Source: an uncultured Mycoplasmatota bacterium
Lineage (GTDB): Bacteria > Bacillota_I > Bacilli_A > RF39 > UBA660
Direction: 5' to 3'
DNA: 54,930 nucleotides
NCBI GenBank assembly: GCA_900554315.1
Contig: USGP01000007.1
Location: 1-54,930, forward strand
Under the pieces are notes generated by a model that saw nothing but the letters and a program-made list of their open reading frames with translations, had not been told where the DNA came from and ran no database searches. This document shows, one piece after another, positions 1 to 8,036 of this stretch (position 1 is the stretch's first letter; each line of letters starts with the position of its first letter). Made by a program: the position numbers and the translations under genes.

Positions 1-426
1 TATGATTCACAACTTAATGGAGAAGTATTATCTGTTTTAATTCGTACTTCTGAGTATGGAGATGAATATTCTTTTCCTACCGTTTTGTTTTATACTTATA
101 ATTTTAATTTAAAGACCAGAAATTTAATGAGTAATCAAGAAGTATTAGATATTTTTGGAGTGCAAGAGTCTGATGTTGAAAAGATTATAGAGGATAAATT
201 CCATGAGTATTATAATGATGAAGTTTATAAAGGATATTTAGTTTCTCAGGAATGTGATTATAATTGTTTTCTTAGATGGCGTGAAGTAGATAATTATTTG
301 GATAACGTTGCTTATTTTATTAAAAATGGTAAACTTTATGCTTATCGACCTTTTACGATATATTCTGTATATGGAGAAGAAAATTATTTTACAGATGACA
401 GTTTTATATTTTATATTGCAGGATAA
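1..426 (+). CDS. C-terminal part of an unknown protein (5' end outside window)
   Basis: The reading frame is open from the first base and ends at TAA 424-426, leaving 141 residues of a gene that starts upstream of the window. The visible part is rich in Tyr, Asp and Glu and alternates short beta-like stretches with polar turns. It faintly resembles the DUF3298/RsiV-type extracellular domain, in which a strand ending in a 'DLKTG'-like turn precedes a helix. No catalytic motif or membrane segment is visible. The family suggestion is a weak inference. A small hairpin with a T-run follows at once. Confidence 0.6.
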   Translation, partial: YDSQLNGEVLSVLIRTSEYGDEYSFPTVLFYTYNFNLKTRNLMSNQEVLDIFGVQESDVEKIIEDKFHEYYNDEVYKGYLVSQECDYNCFLRWREVDNYLDNVAYFIKNGKLYAYRPFTIYSVYGEENYFTDDSFIFYIAG

Positions 427-449
427 ACAAGTTTTACTTGTTTTTTTCT
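426..449 (+). terminator. weak rho-independent terminator
   Basis: A 6-bp stem (AACAAG/CTTGTT), a 5-base loop and a run of seven T. The stem is short and AT-rich, so efficiency is doubtful. Confidence 0.45.
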
Positions 450-501
450 TGTATTTCTTTTTAATTTACTATATTATATTTATAGAATAGGGTGTGATAT
501 T

Positions 502-1176
502 ATGCATATGAATCGTAAGGGTTTTACTTTAGTTGAGTTACTTGCTGCTATTACGATTTTAGGGTTATTAATGAGTGTTGCTATTGCGTCTGTTTCTTGG
601 GTGTTGGATTCTTCAGAAGAGAATTTTTATGAGACATTAGAGAAAAATATTCTTTTAACAGCAGAAAATTATTGTGCTGAGAATCGTGGAGCATTACCTT
701 CTGTTGAAGGACAAGAAAGACGTGTTTATTTAAAGACATTAGTTGATTCTAATTATTTAGGAAAAAATGATGTTGTTGATTATGGTAAAGCAGCTTGTAA
801 TATTAATACTAGTTATGTTTCTATTTTGAAAAAAAAGAATGGGGGATATTCTTATAAATTAAGATTATACTGTCCAGCAAGAAATATAGATACTGTTGGT
901 AATGAGATGAATAATACAACATTAAATATTAGTTCTTCTGGTATTAATTTAAGTACTAAAACAGCTAGTGTTTCTTTTAGTTCTAATAAAACTTTAGCTT
1001 CTTATCAATATAGTGTATATAGAGATAATATGATTGTTTATAATTCTCCTTCTATTACTTTATCAGGTAAGAGTGATACTAAAACAATTGATTTAAGTAG
1101 TTTTGATGGAACATTAAAGGTGGTTGTTACTGTGTATGCCGAAACAGGTAAAAGTAAGACCATTACTATAAATTAA
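502..1176 (+). CDS. type IV prepilin-like protein
   Basis: 224 residues. The N-terminus carries a class III prepilin signal: short basic leader, Gly7, then FTLVELL with Glu at +5 of the mature chain, followed by a hydrophobic helix to about residue 34. Prepilin peptidase would cut after Gly7. Residues 51-124 form a globular head (AENY..., LP, L...YL, two Cys) that recurs in the proteins at 8037 and 32000. The C-terminal third is Ser/Thr-rich and beta-like. ATG 502 has AGGGTG seven bases upstream; the in-frame ATG at 508 is possible but spaced less well. No pilus ATPase is adjacent, so I infer that it uses machinery elsewhere, perhaps the cluster from 6466. Confidence 0.82.
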   Translation: MHMNRKGFTLVELLAAITILGLLMSVAIASVSWVLDSSEENFYETLEKNILLTAENYCAENRGALPSVEGQERRVYLKTLVDSNYLGKNDVVDYGKAACNINTSYVSILKKKNGGYSYKLRLYCPARNIDTVGNEMNNTTLNISSSGINLSTKTASVSFSSNKTLASYQYSVYRDNMIVYNSPSITLSGKSDTKTIDLSSFDGTLKVVVTVYAETGKSKTITIN

Positions 1177-1180
1177 TTTT

Positions 1181-1210
1181 AAGCTTAAGCTAGTCTTAAG
1201 CTTTTTTCTT
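1181..1210 (+). terminator. rho-independent terminator of the prepilin gene
   Basis: A perfect 9-bp stem (AAGCTTAAG/CTTAAGCTT) with a 5-base loop, followed by T-rich sequence. Confidence 0.85.
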
Positions 1211-1231
1211 TTCTTTTTTGTCATTCTGTTA

Positions 1232-1237
1232 TATAAT
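1232..1237 (+). promoter_or_regulatory. -10 element for trhP1-trhP2 operon
   Basis: TATAAT 18 bases before the start codon of trhP1 and just after the preceding terminator. No good -35 is visible at 16-18 bp. Confidence 0.45.
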
Positions 1238-1254
1238 AAGGGCAGAGGTGACAT

Positions 1255-2109
1255 ATGAAAGTATTAGTGGAAGTTACTAGCAAAGAAATTTCTAATTATG
1301 TTGATTGTTGTGATGCTTTATTATTGGGATTAGAAAATTTTTCTGTTTTGAACTCTGTTACTTTCTCTGTTCGTGAGATTTTAGATATTACTAAGAAGTA
1401 TCCTAATGTAGAAATCTTTGTAAAAATGGATAAGAATATATTTAATCATGAAGTAGATGAGGTAAGACGTGTGTTGAAAGAATTAGAACAGATGTCTATT
1501 TGTGGTGTGTTTTTCTATGATTTATCTATTTTAGAGTTAAAACAAGAAATGAATTTGTCTTTAGATTTAGTGTGGAGTCAAACTCATATGGTTACTAATT
1601 ATCGTACTTGTGATTATTATTATTCTCAAGGTGTTCGTTATGCTTTGCTTTCTAAAGAGATAACATTGGATGAAATTATTGATATTTGTAAAAAATCTTC
1701 TATTCAGACAATTGTAGAAGTTGTTAGTTTACCAAGTGTTGGCTATAGTAGAAGACATCTAGTTCATAATTATTATGAGGATTTAGGAGAGAGTGGTGAT
1801 TCTACTTTATCAGTATTAGAAAAAATTACAAATAAGAAATATTTAGTGAAAGAAGAAAATAGTGGTACTGGTTTTTTATTAGATGAGGTCTTAAACGGTA
1901 CTTCTGTTATTTCCTCTTTGTATGCTGCTGGTGCTGATTATGTATTGTTACGAGAAGAAGGAATTTCTGACTTCTTAGAGTTAGTGAGCGATACGAAGCA
2001 TTATATTCAAGGGGAATGCCGTGATTCTTCTTATGTAGAAAAATATAAAAAGTTAGGGGATAGTACTGGATTCTTTTTTAAGAAAACTATCTATAGGGTG
2101 AAGAAATGA
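1255..2109 (+). CDS. trhP1: U32-family tRNA hydroxylation protein TrhP1-like
   Basis: 284 residues, near the size of Bacillus YrrN/TrhP1. It has the TIM-barrel-like layout of U32 proteins but lacks the conserved U32 cysteine signature found in its partner. In Bacillus, TrhP1 and TrhP2 are both needed for the prephenate-dependent 5-hydroxylation of uridine 34 in some tRNAs. The assignment rests on overall resemblance and on position: its stop overlaps the start of trhP2 by ATGA, and a P-loop gene and greA lie downstream, as in the Bacillus yrrN-yrrO-udk-greA order. AGAGGTG lies five bases before ATG 1255. Confidence 0.72.
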   Translation: MKVLVEVTSKEISNYVDCCDALLLGLENFSVLNSVTFSVREILDITKKYPNVEIFVKMDKNIFNHEVDEVRRVLKELEQMSICGVFFYDLSILELKQEMNLSLDLVWSQTHMVTNYRTCDYYYSQGVRYALLSKEITLDEIIDICKKSSIQTIVEVVSLPSVGYSRRHLVHNYYEDLGESGDSTLSVLEKITNKKYLVKEENSGTGFLLDEVLNGTSVISSLYAAGADYVLLREEGISDFLELVSDTKHYIQGECRDSSYVEKYKKLGDSTGFFFKKTIYRVKK

Positions 2110-3290
2110 AAAGAATAGAATTACTTTCTCCGGCAGGGGATATCGAACGTTTAAAAGTTACATTATTATATGGGGCTGATGCTGTTTATATTGGTGGAGA
2201 AAAATATGGACTTAGGGCTAATGCTACTAATTTTACTATTGATCAAATTAGAGAAGGGTGTCAGTTTGCTCATCAATTAGGTAAGAAAGTATATTTGACT
2301 TTAAATATTGTTTTTCATAATGAAGATATGGATGGGGTAGAAGACTATATTGCATCTGTTGTAGATGCTGGTATTGATGCTTTTATTGTTAGTGATCCGT
2401 TTATTATTTCCTATATTAAAAAGAATTTTCCACAAGTGGAGGTTCATTTATCAACACAAGATTCTACTACCAATTACAAAAGCGTTGAGTTTTTTCAAAA
2501 GCAAGGTGTTGATCGTGTTGTATTAGCACGGGAAGTATCTTTGAAAGAAATTTCTGAAATTATTGAAAAAACAGGTATTGATATTGAAGTCTTTATTCAC
2601 GGGGCTATGTGTACTTGTTATAGTGGAAGATGTGCTTTATCTAATTATGTTACTAATCGTGATGCCAATCGTGGTGGTTGTGCTCAAGTTTGCCGTTTTG
2701 CTTTTTCTGTAGATGGTAAAAAGGATTTTACTTTTGCTACTAAAGATAATAATTTGGCTAATTATATTGGTAAATTAATTGATATTGGTGTTACTAGTTT
2801 AAAAGTTGAAGGGAGAATGCGTTCTTTATATTATTTAGCAACGGTTATTGGAACTTATCGTGAGATTATTGATCGTTATTATGCAAATACTTTATCAGAT
2901 GAGGTGTTGGAAGTCCTGGAGAATAGACTTTCTAGAGTCGCAAATCGAGCTGTTTCTACTCATTATTTATTAAAAGAAGCTGATTATCAAGATCAGTATT
3001 ATACAGGTAGAAATGAAGCGAGTAATCAAGATTATTTAGGACAAGTTATCTCTTATGATAAAGAGAATAAATTGGTTAAAATCTATGAAAGAAATTATTT
3101 TGAAGTAGGAGATACTGTTGAGTTATTTACTCCTAATGGAGATAGAATTTCTTTTAAAATTGAAAAGTTGTATGATGAAGATATGAATCTGTTAGATGTT
3201 GCTAGACATCCAGATAATATCTATTATATATATTTAGATACCAACATCCAGATTGTTGCATATTCTATGATACGATTACTTCATCATTGA
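2106..3290 (+). CDS. trhP2: U32-family tRNA hydroxylation protein TrhP2
   Basis: 394 residues. The N-terminus has the U32 opening (LLSPAGDIE, then GADAVYIGG). The U32 signature is intact around residues 160-180: EVFIHGAMC, SGRC, and further Cys in GGCAQVC. Those cysteines are thought to bind an iron-sulfur cluster in the related E. coli proteins TrhP and RlhA. The role is tRNA U34 5-hydroxylation with TrhP1. It is coupled to trhP1 through an ATGA overlap. The 'peptidase U32' label is historical; these are RNA-modification proteins. Confidence 0.88.
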   Translation: MKRIELLSPAGDIERLKVTLLYGADAVYIGGEKYGLRANATNFTIDQIREGCQFAHQLGKKVYLTLNIVFHNEDMDGVEDYIASVVDAGIDAFIVSDPFIISYIKKNFPQVEVHLSTQDSTTNYKSVEFFQKQGVDRVVLAREVSLKEISEIIEKTGIDIEVFIHGAMCTCYSGRCALSNYVTNRDANRGGCAQVCRFAFSVDGKKDFTFATKDNNLANYIGKLIDIGVTSLKVEGRMRSLYYLATVIGTYREIIDRYYANTLSDEVLEVLENRLSRVANRAVSTHYLLKEADYQDQYYTGRNEASNQDYLGQVISYDKENKLVKIYERNYFEVGDTVELFTPNGDRISFKIEKLYDEDMNLLDVARHPDNIYYIYLDTNIQIVAYSMIRLLHH

Positions 3291-3303
3291 TAGGAGGGAT
3301 AAT

Positions 3304-3936
3304 ATGAAGAATTTTATTGATGAGATGGAAAAGGAAGTAGGTAGAGTAAAGGAATATATTCCACCGATTGCTATATTAATTACTGCTAATGCTGGAGCAG
3401 GAAAGTTTGAATTAGCAAGAAAGCTATCTCGTGAACTATCTATTTATTTACTTAGTAATGATTATGTGCGTAATTATTTTTATAAAACACCAGAAGATTT
3501 AGAAAATGATGAGATTAAACATAAAGTAGAGGAAGTAAATGATGAGCGTTTGTCATTCTTAATTTCTCATCGTATCTCTTTTGTTTATGACCATAATATA
3601 CATAATATGGATCGTTATGAAGAAGTACATAAGAAGCTTCATAATCAAGGCTTTAAAGTATTTAAAATTCGTATTCGTTCTAATGATAATTATAATATTA
3701 AAGCGATTCGTGAACGTAAAATGGATTATGATAAAAAGGATTTATCTGTTATAGGTGATTATGTTTATTATGCTAGATCTTATAGTGAAGATATGTATTG
3801 GAAATTAAAACAAGAAAAGAAAATAACTTTAGAAGATGATTGGTTTGATTATGTAATTCGTCGTGATGATGATGAAGATAAATTTAATCATGATATTTCT
3901 GAGGTTGCAGAAAAAATTAGTAATTTAATGGAGTGA
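3304..3936 (+). CDS. P-loop kinase-like protein with degenerate Walker A
   Basis: 210 residues, preceded by a strong AGGAGG. The fold looks like a small P-loop kinase: a beta strand (IAILITAN) runs into AGAGKFELA near residue 30, matching GxxxxGK except that the Ser/Thr after Lys is Phe and the first Gly is Ala. Later features are a possible lid rich in Arg/Lys and an acidic C-terminus. It follows trhP2, where Bacillus carries uridine kinase (udk), but it lacks recognisable udk motifs. It may be a diverged kinase or a nucleotide-binding regulator; activity is uncertain. Confidence 0.7.
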   Translation: MKNFIDEMEKEVGRVKEYIPPIAILITANAGAGKFELARKLSRELSIYLLSNDYVRNYFYKTPEDLENDEIKHKVEEVNDERLSFLISHRISFVYDHNIHNMDRYEEVHKKLHNQGFKVFKIRIRSNDNYNIKAIRERKMDYDKKDLSVIGDYVYYARSYSEDMYWKLKQEKKITLEDDWFDYVIRRDDDEDKFNHDISEVAEKISNLME

Positions 3937-3942
3937 TAATGT

Positions 3943-5067
3943 ATGGATCAGCTATCAGTTATGAAACATAACTTTTTAAAGATTGAAGATACATACTCTA
4001 AATATGCTACAAAAAGTAGTGAGGCAGTTCGTTTTCATTCAATTGATGATGATATACGAGCTCCTTTTTTTAGGGATGTTGATCGAATTATTCATGCACT
4101 TAGTTATACTAGGTATGCAGATAAAACACAAGTATATTCTTTTAAGAAAAATGATCATATTAGTGAGAGAATGTTGCATGTTCAATTGGTTAGTAAGGTT
4201 GCTAGAACGATTGGAAGAGCGCTTAATCTAAATTGTGATTTGATTGAGGCAATTGCTTTAGGACATGATGTTGGGCATACTCCTTTAGGGCATACTGGTG
4301 AAGCCTTGTTAAATGAGATTTCTTTAAGAGAATTGGGTGAATATTTTGCACATAATATTCAGGGCGTTAGATATTATATGGAAGTAGAAAATCATGGTGA
4401 AGGACTAAATCTTACATTACAAGTGTTAGATGGTATTATGTGTCATAATGGGGAGATGCTTTCTAATGTGTATACACCGGTTTCTAAAACAAAAGAAGAG
4501 TTTTTAGAGCAATATAAAAATGCTTATCATGATATTAAAGAAGCTAATCATATCCCTCCAATGACTTTAGAAGGGTGCGTTGTTCGAATCAGTGATATTA
4601 TTGGTTATATTGGTAGAGATATTGAGGATGCTATTCAATTAGGATTATTTGAAAGAGAAGCATTACCAAAAGAGATTACTGATGTATTAGGAAATACCAA
4701 TAGTGAAATTATGAATACTCTTATTTTAGATATTATTGAAAATAGTTTAGATAAACCTTATATTGCTATAAGTGATAATATTTATCATGCTTTATTTGCT
4801 TTGAAAAAATTTAATATGGAAAATATCTATAGTAAGAGTATTACTAAAGATGAGTTGGAGTATTATCGTAAGGGGATGAATAAAATTTATCAAATGTATT
4901 TGGATGATATTCGTTCTCATAATACTTCTAGTATTATTTATCGTATATTTATCAATTCGCAAACTAGTAAGTATTTATCTAATAATAGTGATGAGCGTAT
5001 TGTGATTGATTTTATTGCGGGAATGACAGATGACTTATTTATTAGTGAAGTAAAGCAAGTACAATAG
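3943..5067 (+). CDS. HD-domain dGTPase-like triphosphohydrolase
   Basis: 374 residues. It shows the dGTPase-family order: RAPFFRDVDRI and TQVYSF near the N-terminus, then SERMLHVQLV supplying the first His, then ALGHDVGHTPLGHTGE supplying the HD pair and following His, and a later Asp region (RISDIIGYIGRDIED). These residues bind the metal that hydrolyses dNTP to nucleoside and triphosphate, so a role in dNTP homeostasis is likely. GGAGTGAT precedes ATG 3943. The stop codon lies in the loop of the terminator hairpin. Confidence 0.87.
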   Translation: MDQLSVMKHNFLKIEDTYSKYATKSSEAVRFHSIDDDIRAPFFRDVDRIIHALSYTRYADKTQVYSFKKNDHISERMLHVQLVSKVARTIGRALNLNCDLIEAIALGHDVGHTPLGHTGEALLNEISLRELGEYFAHNIQGVRYYMEVENHGEGLNLTLQVLDGIMCHNGEMLSNVYTPVSKTKEEFLEQYKNAYHDIKEANHIPPMTLEGCVVRISDIIGYIGRDIEDAIQLGLFEREALPKEITDVLGNTNSEIMNTLILDIIENSLDKPYIAISDNIYHALFALKKFNMENIYSKSITKDELEYYRKGMNKIYQMYLDDIRSHNTSSIIYRIFINSQTSKYLSNNSDERIVIDFIAGMTDDLFISEVKQVQ

Positions 5068-5086
5068 TTGTGCTTGCTTTTTTTTG
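5053..5086 (+). terminator. terminator overlapping the dGTPase-like gene stop
   Basis: A 12-bp stem with one G-U pair, a 3-base loop that is the TAG stop codon (5065-5067), then a run of T. Confidence 0.88.
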
Positions 5087-5093
5087 TTTTTTG

Positions 5094-5102
5094 TGGTATA
5101 AT
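5094..5102 (+). promoter_or_regulatory. extended -10 promoter
   Basis: TGGTATAAT, an extended -10 element, 30 bases before ATG 5133. It sits directly behind the preceding terminator. Confidence 0.65.
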
Positions 5103-5132
5103 TTGGCTACTTTATGAAAAGTGGGGGATTTT

Positions 5133-5813
5133 ATGAATTATTATTATGATAAAAAGGATGAAGATTTAAAAAGTAAATATATTACTTCCGTTGAGAGAGA
5201 TGAAGAGACTGGTAATTATGTGTTAACTTTTGCTGATGGGGAAGTTTATGATAACATTCCTATTGAAGACAATAATACTCAAAAGATAGAGGAACGTTTG
5301 GCACAACAAGCTAGTTATGCTGTTGAACAGAAAGTAAAATTAAAACGTAGTCAAACTGCTGGTACAATTACGAGATTTACTTCTACCTTGGTTGCAGGTG
5401 TAGCAGCTGGTCTTGCAACTTTTCATTTTACTAATGAACCTGTATTGGTTGCTACTGCTGCGGGGGCTTGTTGTATTGGTGGCTTAGTGTGGGCTATTCG
5501 TCATAAGCAAGAATTTGATTCTAAGGTAGATGAGGTTACTGGATTTGAACAAAGAATTGCCCATCAAGAAGAAGTTAGTGATTATTTGGATTCTTCTCCA
5601 AATGCTTATCGTTATTTAGAGGGGGATACTCCAGAAGAAAAGACAGATCGAATGGATTATATTCAAGGAATGAAAAGAGAAAATAGAAATCCATTTGGTT
5701 TTATAGAAATTGATAATGGGGGTATTACTAATGATGAAATGGCAGCTTTAATGCGTGGCGCTGCTCGTGAAGAAGAACTAGGCTTTACATATGTAAAATC
5801 TAATTCTAGATAA
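5133..5813 (+). CDS. unknown membrane protein
   Basis: 226 residues from ATG 5133, which has GTGGGGGAT just upstream; an upstream in-frame GTG at 5121 is part of that ribosome site. An N-terminal charged region of about 80 residues holds a beta-like segment (YVLTFADGEVYDN). Two hydrophobic helices follow (VAGVAAGLATF and VLVATAAGACCIGGLVWAI), then a soluble C-terminus of about 100 residues, including a RNPFGF stretch. I do not recognise the family. It has its own promoter and the greA promoter follows, so it is probably monocistronic. Confidence 0.75.
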   Translation: MNYYYDKKDEDLKSKYITSVERDEETGNYVLTFADGEVYDNIPIEDNNTQKIEERLAQQASYAVEQKVKLKRSQTAGTITRFTSTLVAGVAAGLATFHFTNEPVLVATAAGACCIGGLVWAIRHKQEFDSKVDEVTGFEQRIAHQEEVSDYLDSSPNAYRYLEGDTPEEKTDRMDYIQGMKRENRNPFGFIEIDNGGITNDEMAALMRGAAREEELGFTYVKSNSR

Positions 5814-5821
5814 TTAAGTAC

Positions 5822-5850
5822 TTGCATATAATTTTTAAATGTGATATACT
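5822..5850 (+). promoter_or_regulatory. greA promoter
   Basis: TTGCAT, a 17-base spacer, then TATACT with an upstream TG (TGATATACT). This is a near-consensus sigma-A promoter. Confidence 0.8.
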
Positions 5851-5895
5851 ATCGCAAGTTGAGTTTAAAAATAAACATAATGAGGTGATATTATT

Positions 5896-6366
5896 ATGAA
5901 GAATAAAGAAACAGTTTATTTAACACAAGAGGGTTTGGATAATTTAAAGAAAGAATTAGACGATTTAATTAATGTACGTCGTCCTGAAAATGTTCAAGCT
6001 ATCAAGGAAGCTCGTGCGTTAGGTGATTTATCAGAAAATGCAGAATATGATGCTGCTCGTAATGAACAAGCTGTTATTGAAGCAAGAATTAAACAATTAG
6101 AAAAGATGCTTGAAAATGTATCTATTATTTCTGATGTTTCTACAGACTCTGTAAGTATTGGAAATACTGTTACTATTAAATATGTAGATGACGATGAGGA
6201 AGATGAATATAAAATCGTTGGTAGTCAGGAAGCAGATCCGTTTGAAAGTCGTATTTCAAATGAAAGTCCTATTGCGCAAGCATTATTCAATCATAAAGTA
6301 GGAGATATTGTTACTGTAGAGAGTCCAAACGGTGCTTATCAAGTAGAAATTACTGCAATTCAATAA
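5896..6366 (+). CDS. greA: transcript cleavage factor GreA
   Basis: 156 residues, the normal GreA length. The N-terminal coiled coil carries the acidic tip signature GDLSENAEYDAARNEQ (about residues 40-55), which places two acidic residues in the RNA polymerase secondary channel to stimulate cleavage of backtracked RNA. The C-terminal half is the FKBP-like domain, ending in V.VESPNG.Y.V.I. AGGTGA precedes ATG 5896. It has its own promoter and terminator. Its place near trhP1/trhP2 is conserved in Bacilli. Confidence 0.97.
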   Translation: MKNKETVYLTQEGLDNLKKELDDLINVRRPENVQAIKEARALGDLSENAEYDAARNEQAVIEARIKQLEKMLENVSIISDVSTDSVSIGNTVTIKYVDDDEEDEYKIVGSQEADPFESRISNESPIAQALFNHKVGDIVTVESPNGAYQVEITAIQ

Positions 6367-6394
6367 ATGAAGATTTTCTTCATTTATTTTTTTT
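6362..6394 (+). terminator. greA terminator
   Basis: A perfect 12-bp stem (AATAAATGAAGA with its complement), a TTT loop and a T-run. The greA stop codon lies in the ascending arm. Confidence 0.9.
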
Positions 6395-6405
6395 GTGAAA
6401 AACTA

Positions 6406-6434
6406 TTTCAAAATAAAAAAAAATACGTTATACT
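6406..6434 (+). promoter_or_regulatory. promoter at the head of the secretion cluster
   Basis: TTTCAA, 17 bases, TATACT, ending 31 bases before ATG 6466. The -10 is good and the -35 is fair. No terminator is visible between here and 18071, so this may drive about 11.6 kb. Confidence 0.6.
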
Positions 6435-6465
6435 GATAGAGAATAAGAATAGAGGGTGCCTGTTT

Positions 6466-8025
6466 ATGATTATTAGAAAACCATATGCATTTTTAATTAA
6501 ACATTTTAGACGTATTCATATTTTTATGTTGGTATTATGTGCATTTATTTATTATAAAAATATGCAAACTCGTTCTTTCGTTAAAGAGTTTTTGGAATTA
6601 CAGTCTTATGATGCATTTTATGAACCTATTACTAAATATGCTAGTATATTGGCATTGTTAGTATTAATTATATTAGTTGCTCTTTCTATTACTATCATTG
6701 TTTTATTAAGGCATAAAAAGAAGCCTTGGAAATTATATATTGTGCCGGCTGCTACTTATGCTTTTATATTTATTTCTTTTGTATTAACAATTACGTTATT
6801 TTCAGGATATGATGAAGGATCTGGAACAACTGGAATTCGTGCGATTAGTGACTTGTTATTTATGGGAACGATTCCACAATATTTTGTTATTATCATTTTA
6901 TTAATGCGTATTTTTGGAGTTGATTTAAACAAGTTTGATTTTAAGTCTGATCAGGAATATTTAGAGTTAAGTAATGATGATAGAGAAGAAATTGAAATTA
7001 GTGTCAATATTGATAAAGAGAGTTTTAAACGTATTTTTAAACGATTACTTAGAAATCTGGGGTATTTTTATGAGGAACATAAATTACTTTGTAATACGGT
7101 AGCTTCTATTTTAATTGTGGTTTTTGTTGTTTCTGTTTATAAGTTTGTATTTATTACTCATAAATCTTATGGACAGGATGATGTGATTCCTACTGATGGT
7201 TATTCTATTCAAATTCATCATGTTTATTATACAGATAAAGATTATCGAGGAGAAATTATTTCTAAAGACAGTGCTTTTGTTATATTAGATCTTACTCTTA
7301 CAAACAACCAGTCACAAAGAGAAGTTAATTTTAATAGATTTCATATGATGAATGGTAGAAATAATTATTCTCAGACGTATAGAACTTATGAGACATCTTT
7401 TCAAGATTTTGGTCAAACAACTTATGAGAAACTAACATTAGATAATGGACAGTCTGCGAGATTCTTATTGATATTTAAAGTTGCTAATGATTTAAATCCT
7501 GACCGCTTTGTCTTATATTATCAAGAGATTAATAATAATATTCCATATTTAAGAAAGATTAAATTGGATGTTGAAAATCTTTCTGAAATTAAAACGCAGA
7601 AAACAAAATCTTTGCGAGATTATGAAACTTTAAATGTAGGAGGAGAGGATGTTTCTTTTTCTATAGAAAGTTATGGAATATTACAAGAAACTACTTATAA
7701 CGTGATGCTTTGTCCGAAGAATGATAAGTGTTATTCAGCACAGCAACCTGTAACTGCTGCGAACAAAAGAATGATACTCGAACTTTTCTTTACTTCTGAT
7801 ACATTTAGTGGTAAAGAATTCGTTGACTTTTCAGAGGAATATGGTAAAATTGTTTATATAGATAATAAAGGTAAACGTCATACTGTAGCAATTAAAGATG
7901 CAGTTGATAAACAGTACTTTGGAAATTATATGTATTTTTCAGTTCCACAACGTTTACAAGATGCTAAAGAGATTCGGTTGGTATATACGGTGAGAAATCG
8001 AGAGTATGTTTATAGGTTAAAATAA
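6466..8025 (+). CDS. polytopic membrane protein with C-terminal DUF4352-like ectodomain
   Basis: 519 residues from ATG 6466 (GAGGGTG seven bases upstream). Upstream in-frame codons fall inside the greA terminator and promoter, so they are not used. About five hydrophobic segments fall near residues 15-30, 58-82, 91-111, 133-150 and 210-230. After the last, residues 235-519 are predicted outside. The segment with SIQIHHVYYTDK and FVILDLTLTNN resembles the beta-sandwich DUF4352. It is the first gene of the Tad/T4SS cluster, 11 bases from the next gene, so I infer an envelope or sensing role. Exact function is unknown. Confidence 0.75.
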   Translation: MIIRKPYAFLIKHFRRIHIFMLVLCAFIYYKNMQTRSFVKEFLELQSYDAFYEPITKYASILALLVLIILVALSITIIVLLRHKKKPWKLYIVPAATYAFIFISFVLTITLFSGYDEGSGTTGIRAISDLLFMGTIPQYFVIIILLMRIFGVDLNKFDFKSDQEYLELSNDDREEIEISVNIDKESFKRIFKRLLRNLGYFYEEHKLLCNTVASILIVVFVVSVYKFVFITHKSYGQDDVIPTDGYSIQIHHVYYTDKDYRGEIISKDSAFVILDLTLTNNQSQREVNFNRFHMMNGRNNYSQTYRTYETSFQDFGQTTYEKLTLDNGQSARFLLIFKVANDLNPDRFVLYYQEINNNIPYLRKIKLDVENLSEIKTQKTKSLRDYETLNVGGEDVSFSIESYGILQETTYNVMLCPKNDKCYSAQQPVTAANKRMILELFFTSDTFSGKEFVDFSEEYGKIVYIDNKGKRHTVAIKDAVDKQYFGNYMYFSVPQRLQDAKEIRLVYTVRNREYVYRLK

Positions 8026-8036
8026 GGAGAAGAATT

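Noticed and set aside
5121..5132. GTG 5121 as start of the membrane protein at 5133
   Set aside because: The GTG is part of GTGGGGGAT, which is well placed as ribosome site for ATG 5133.
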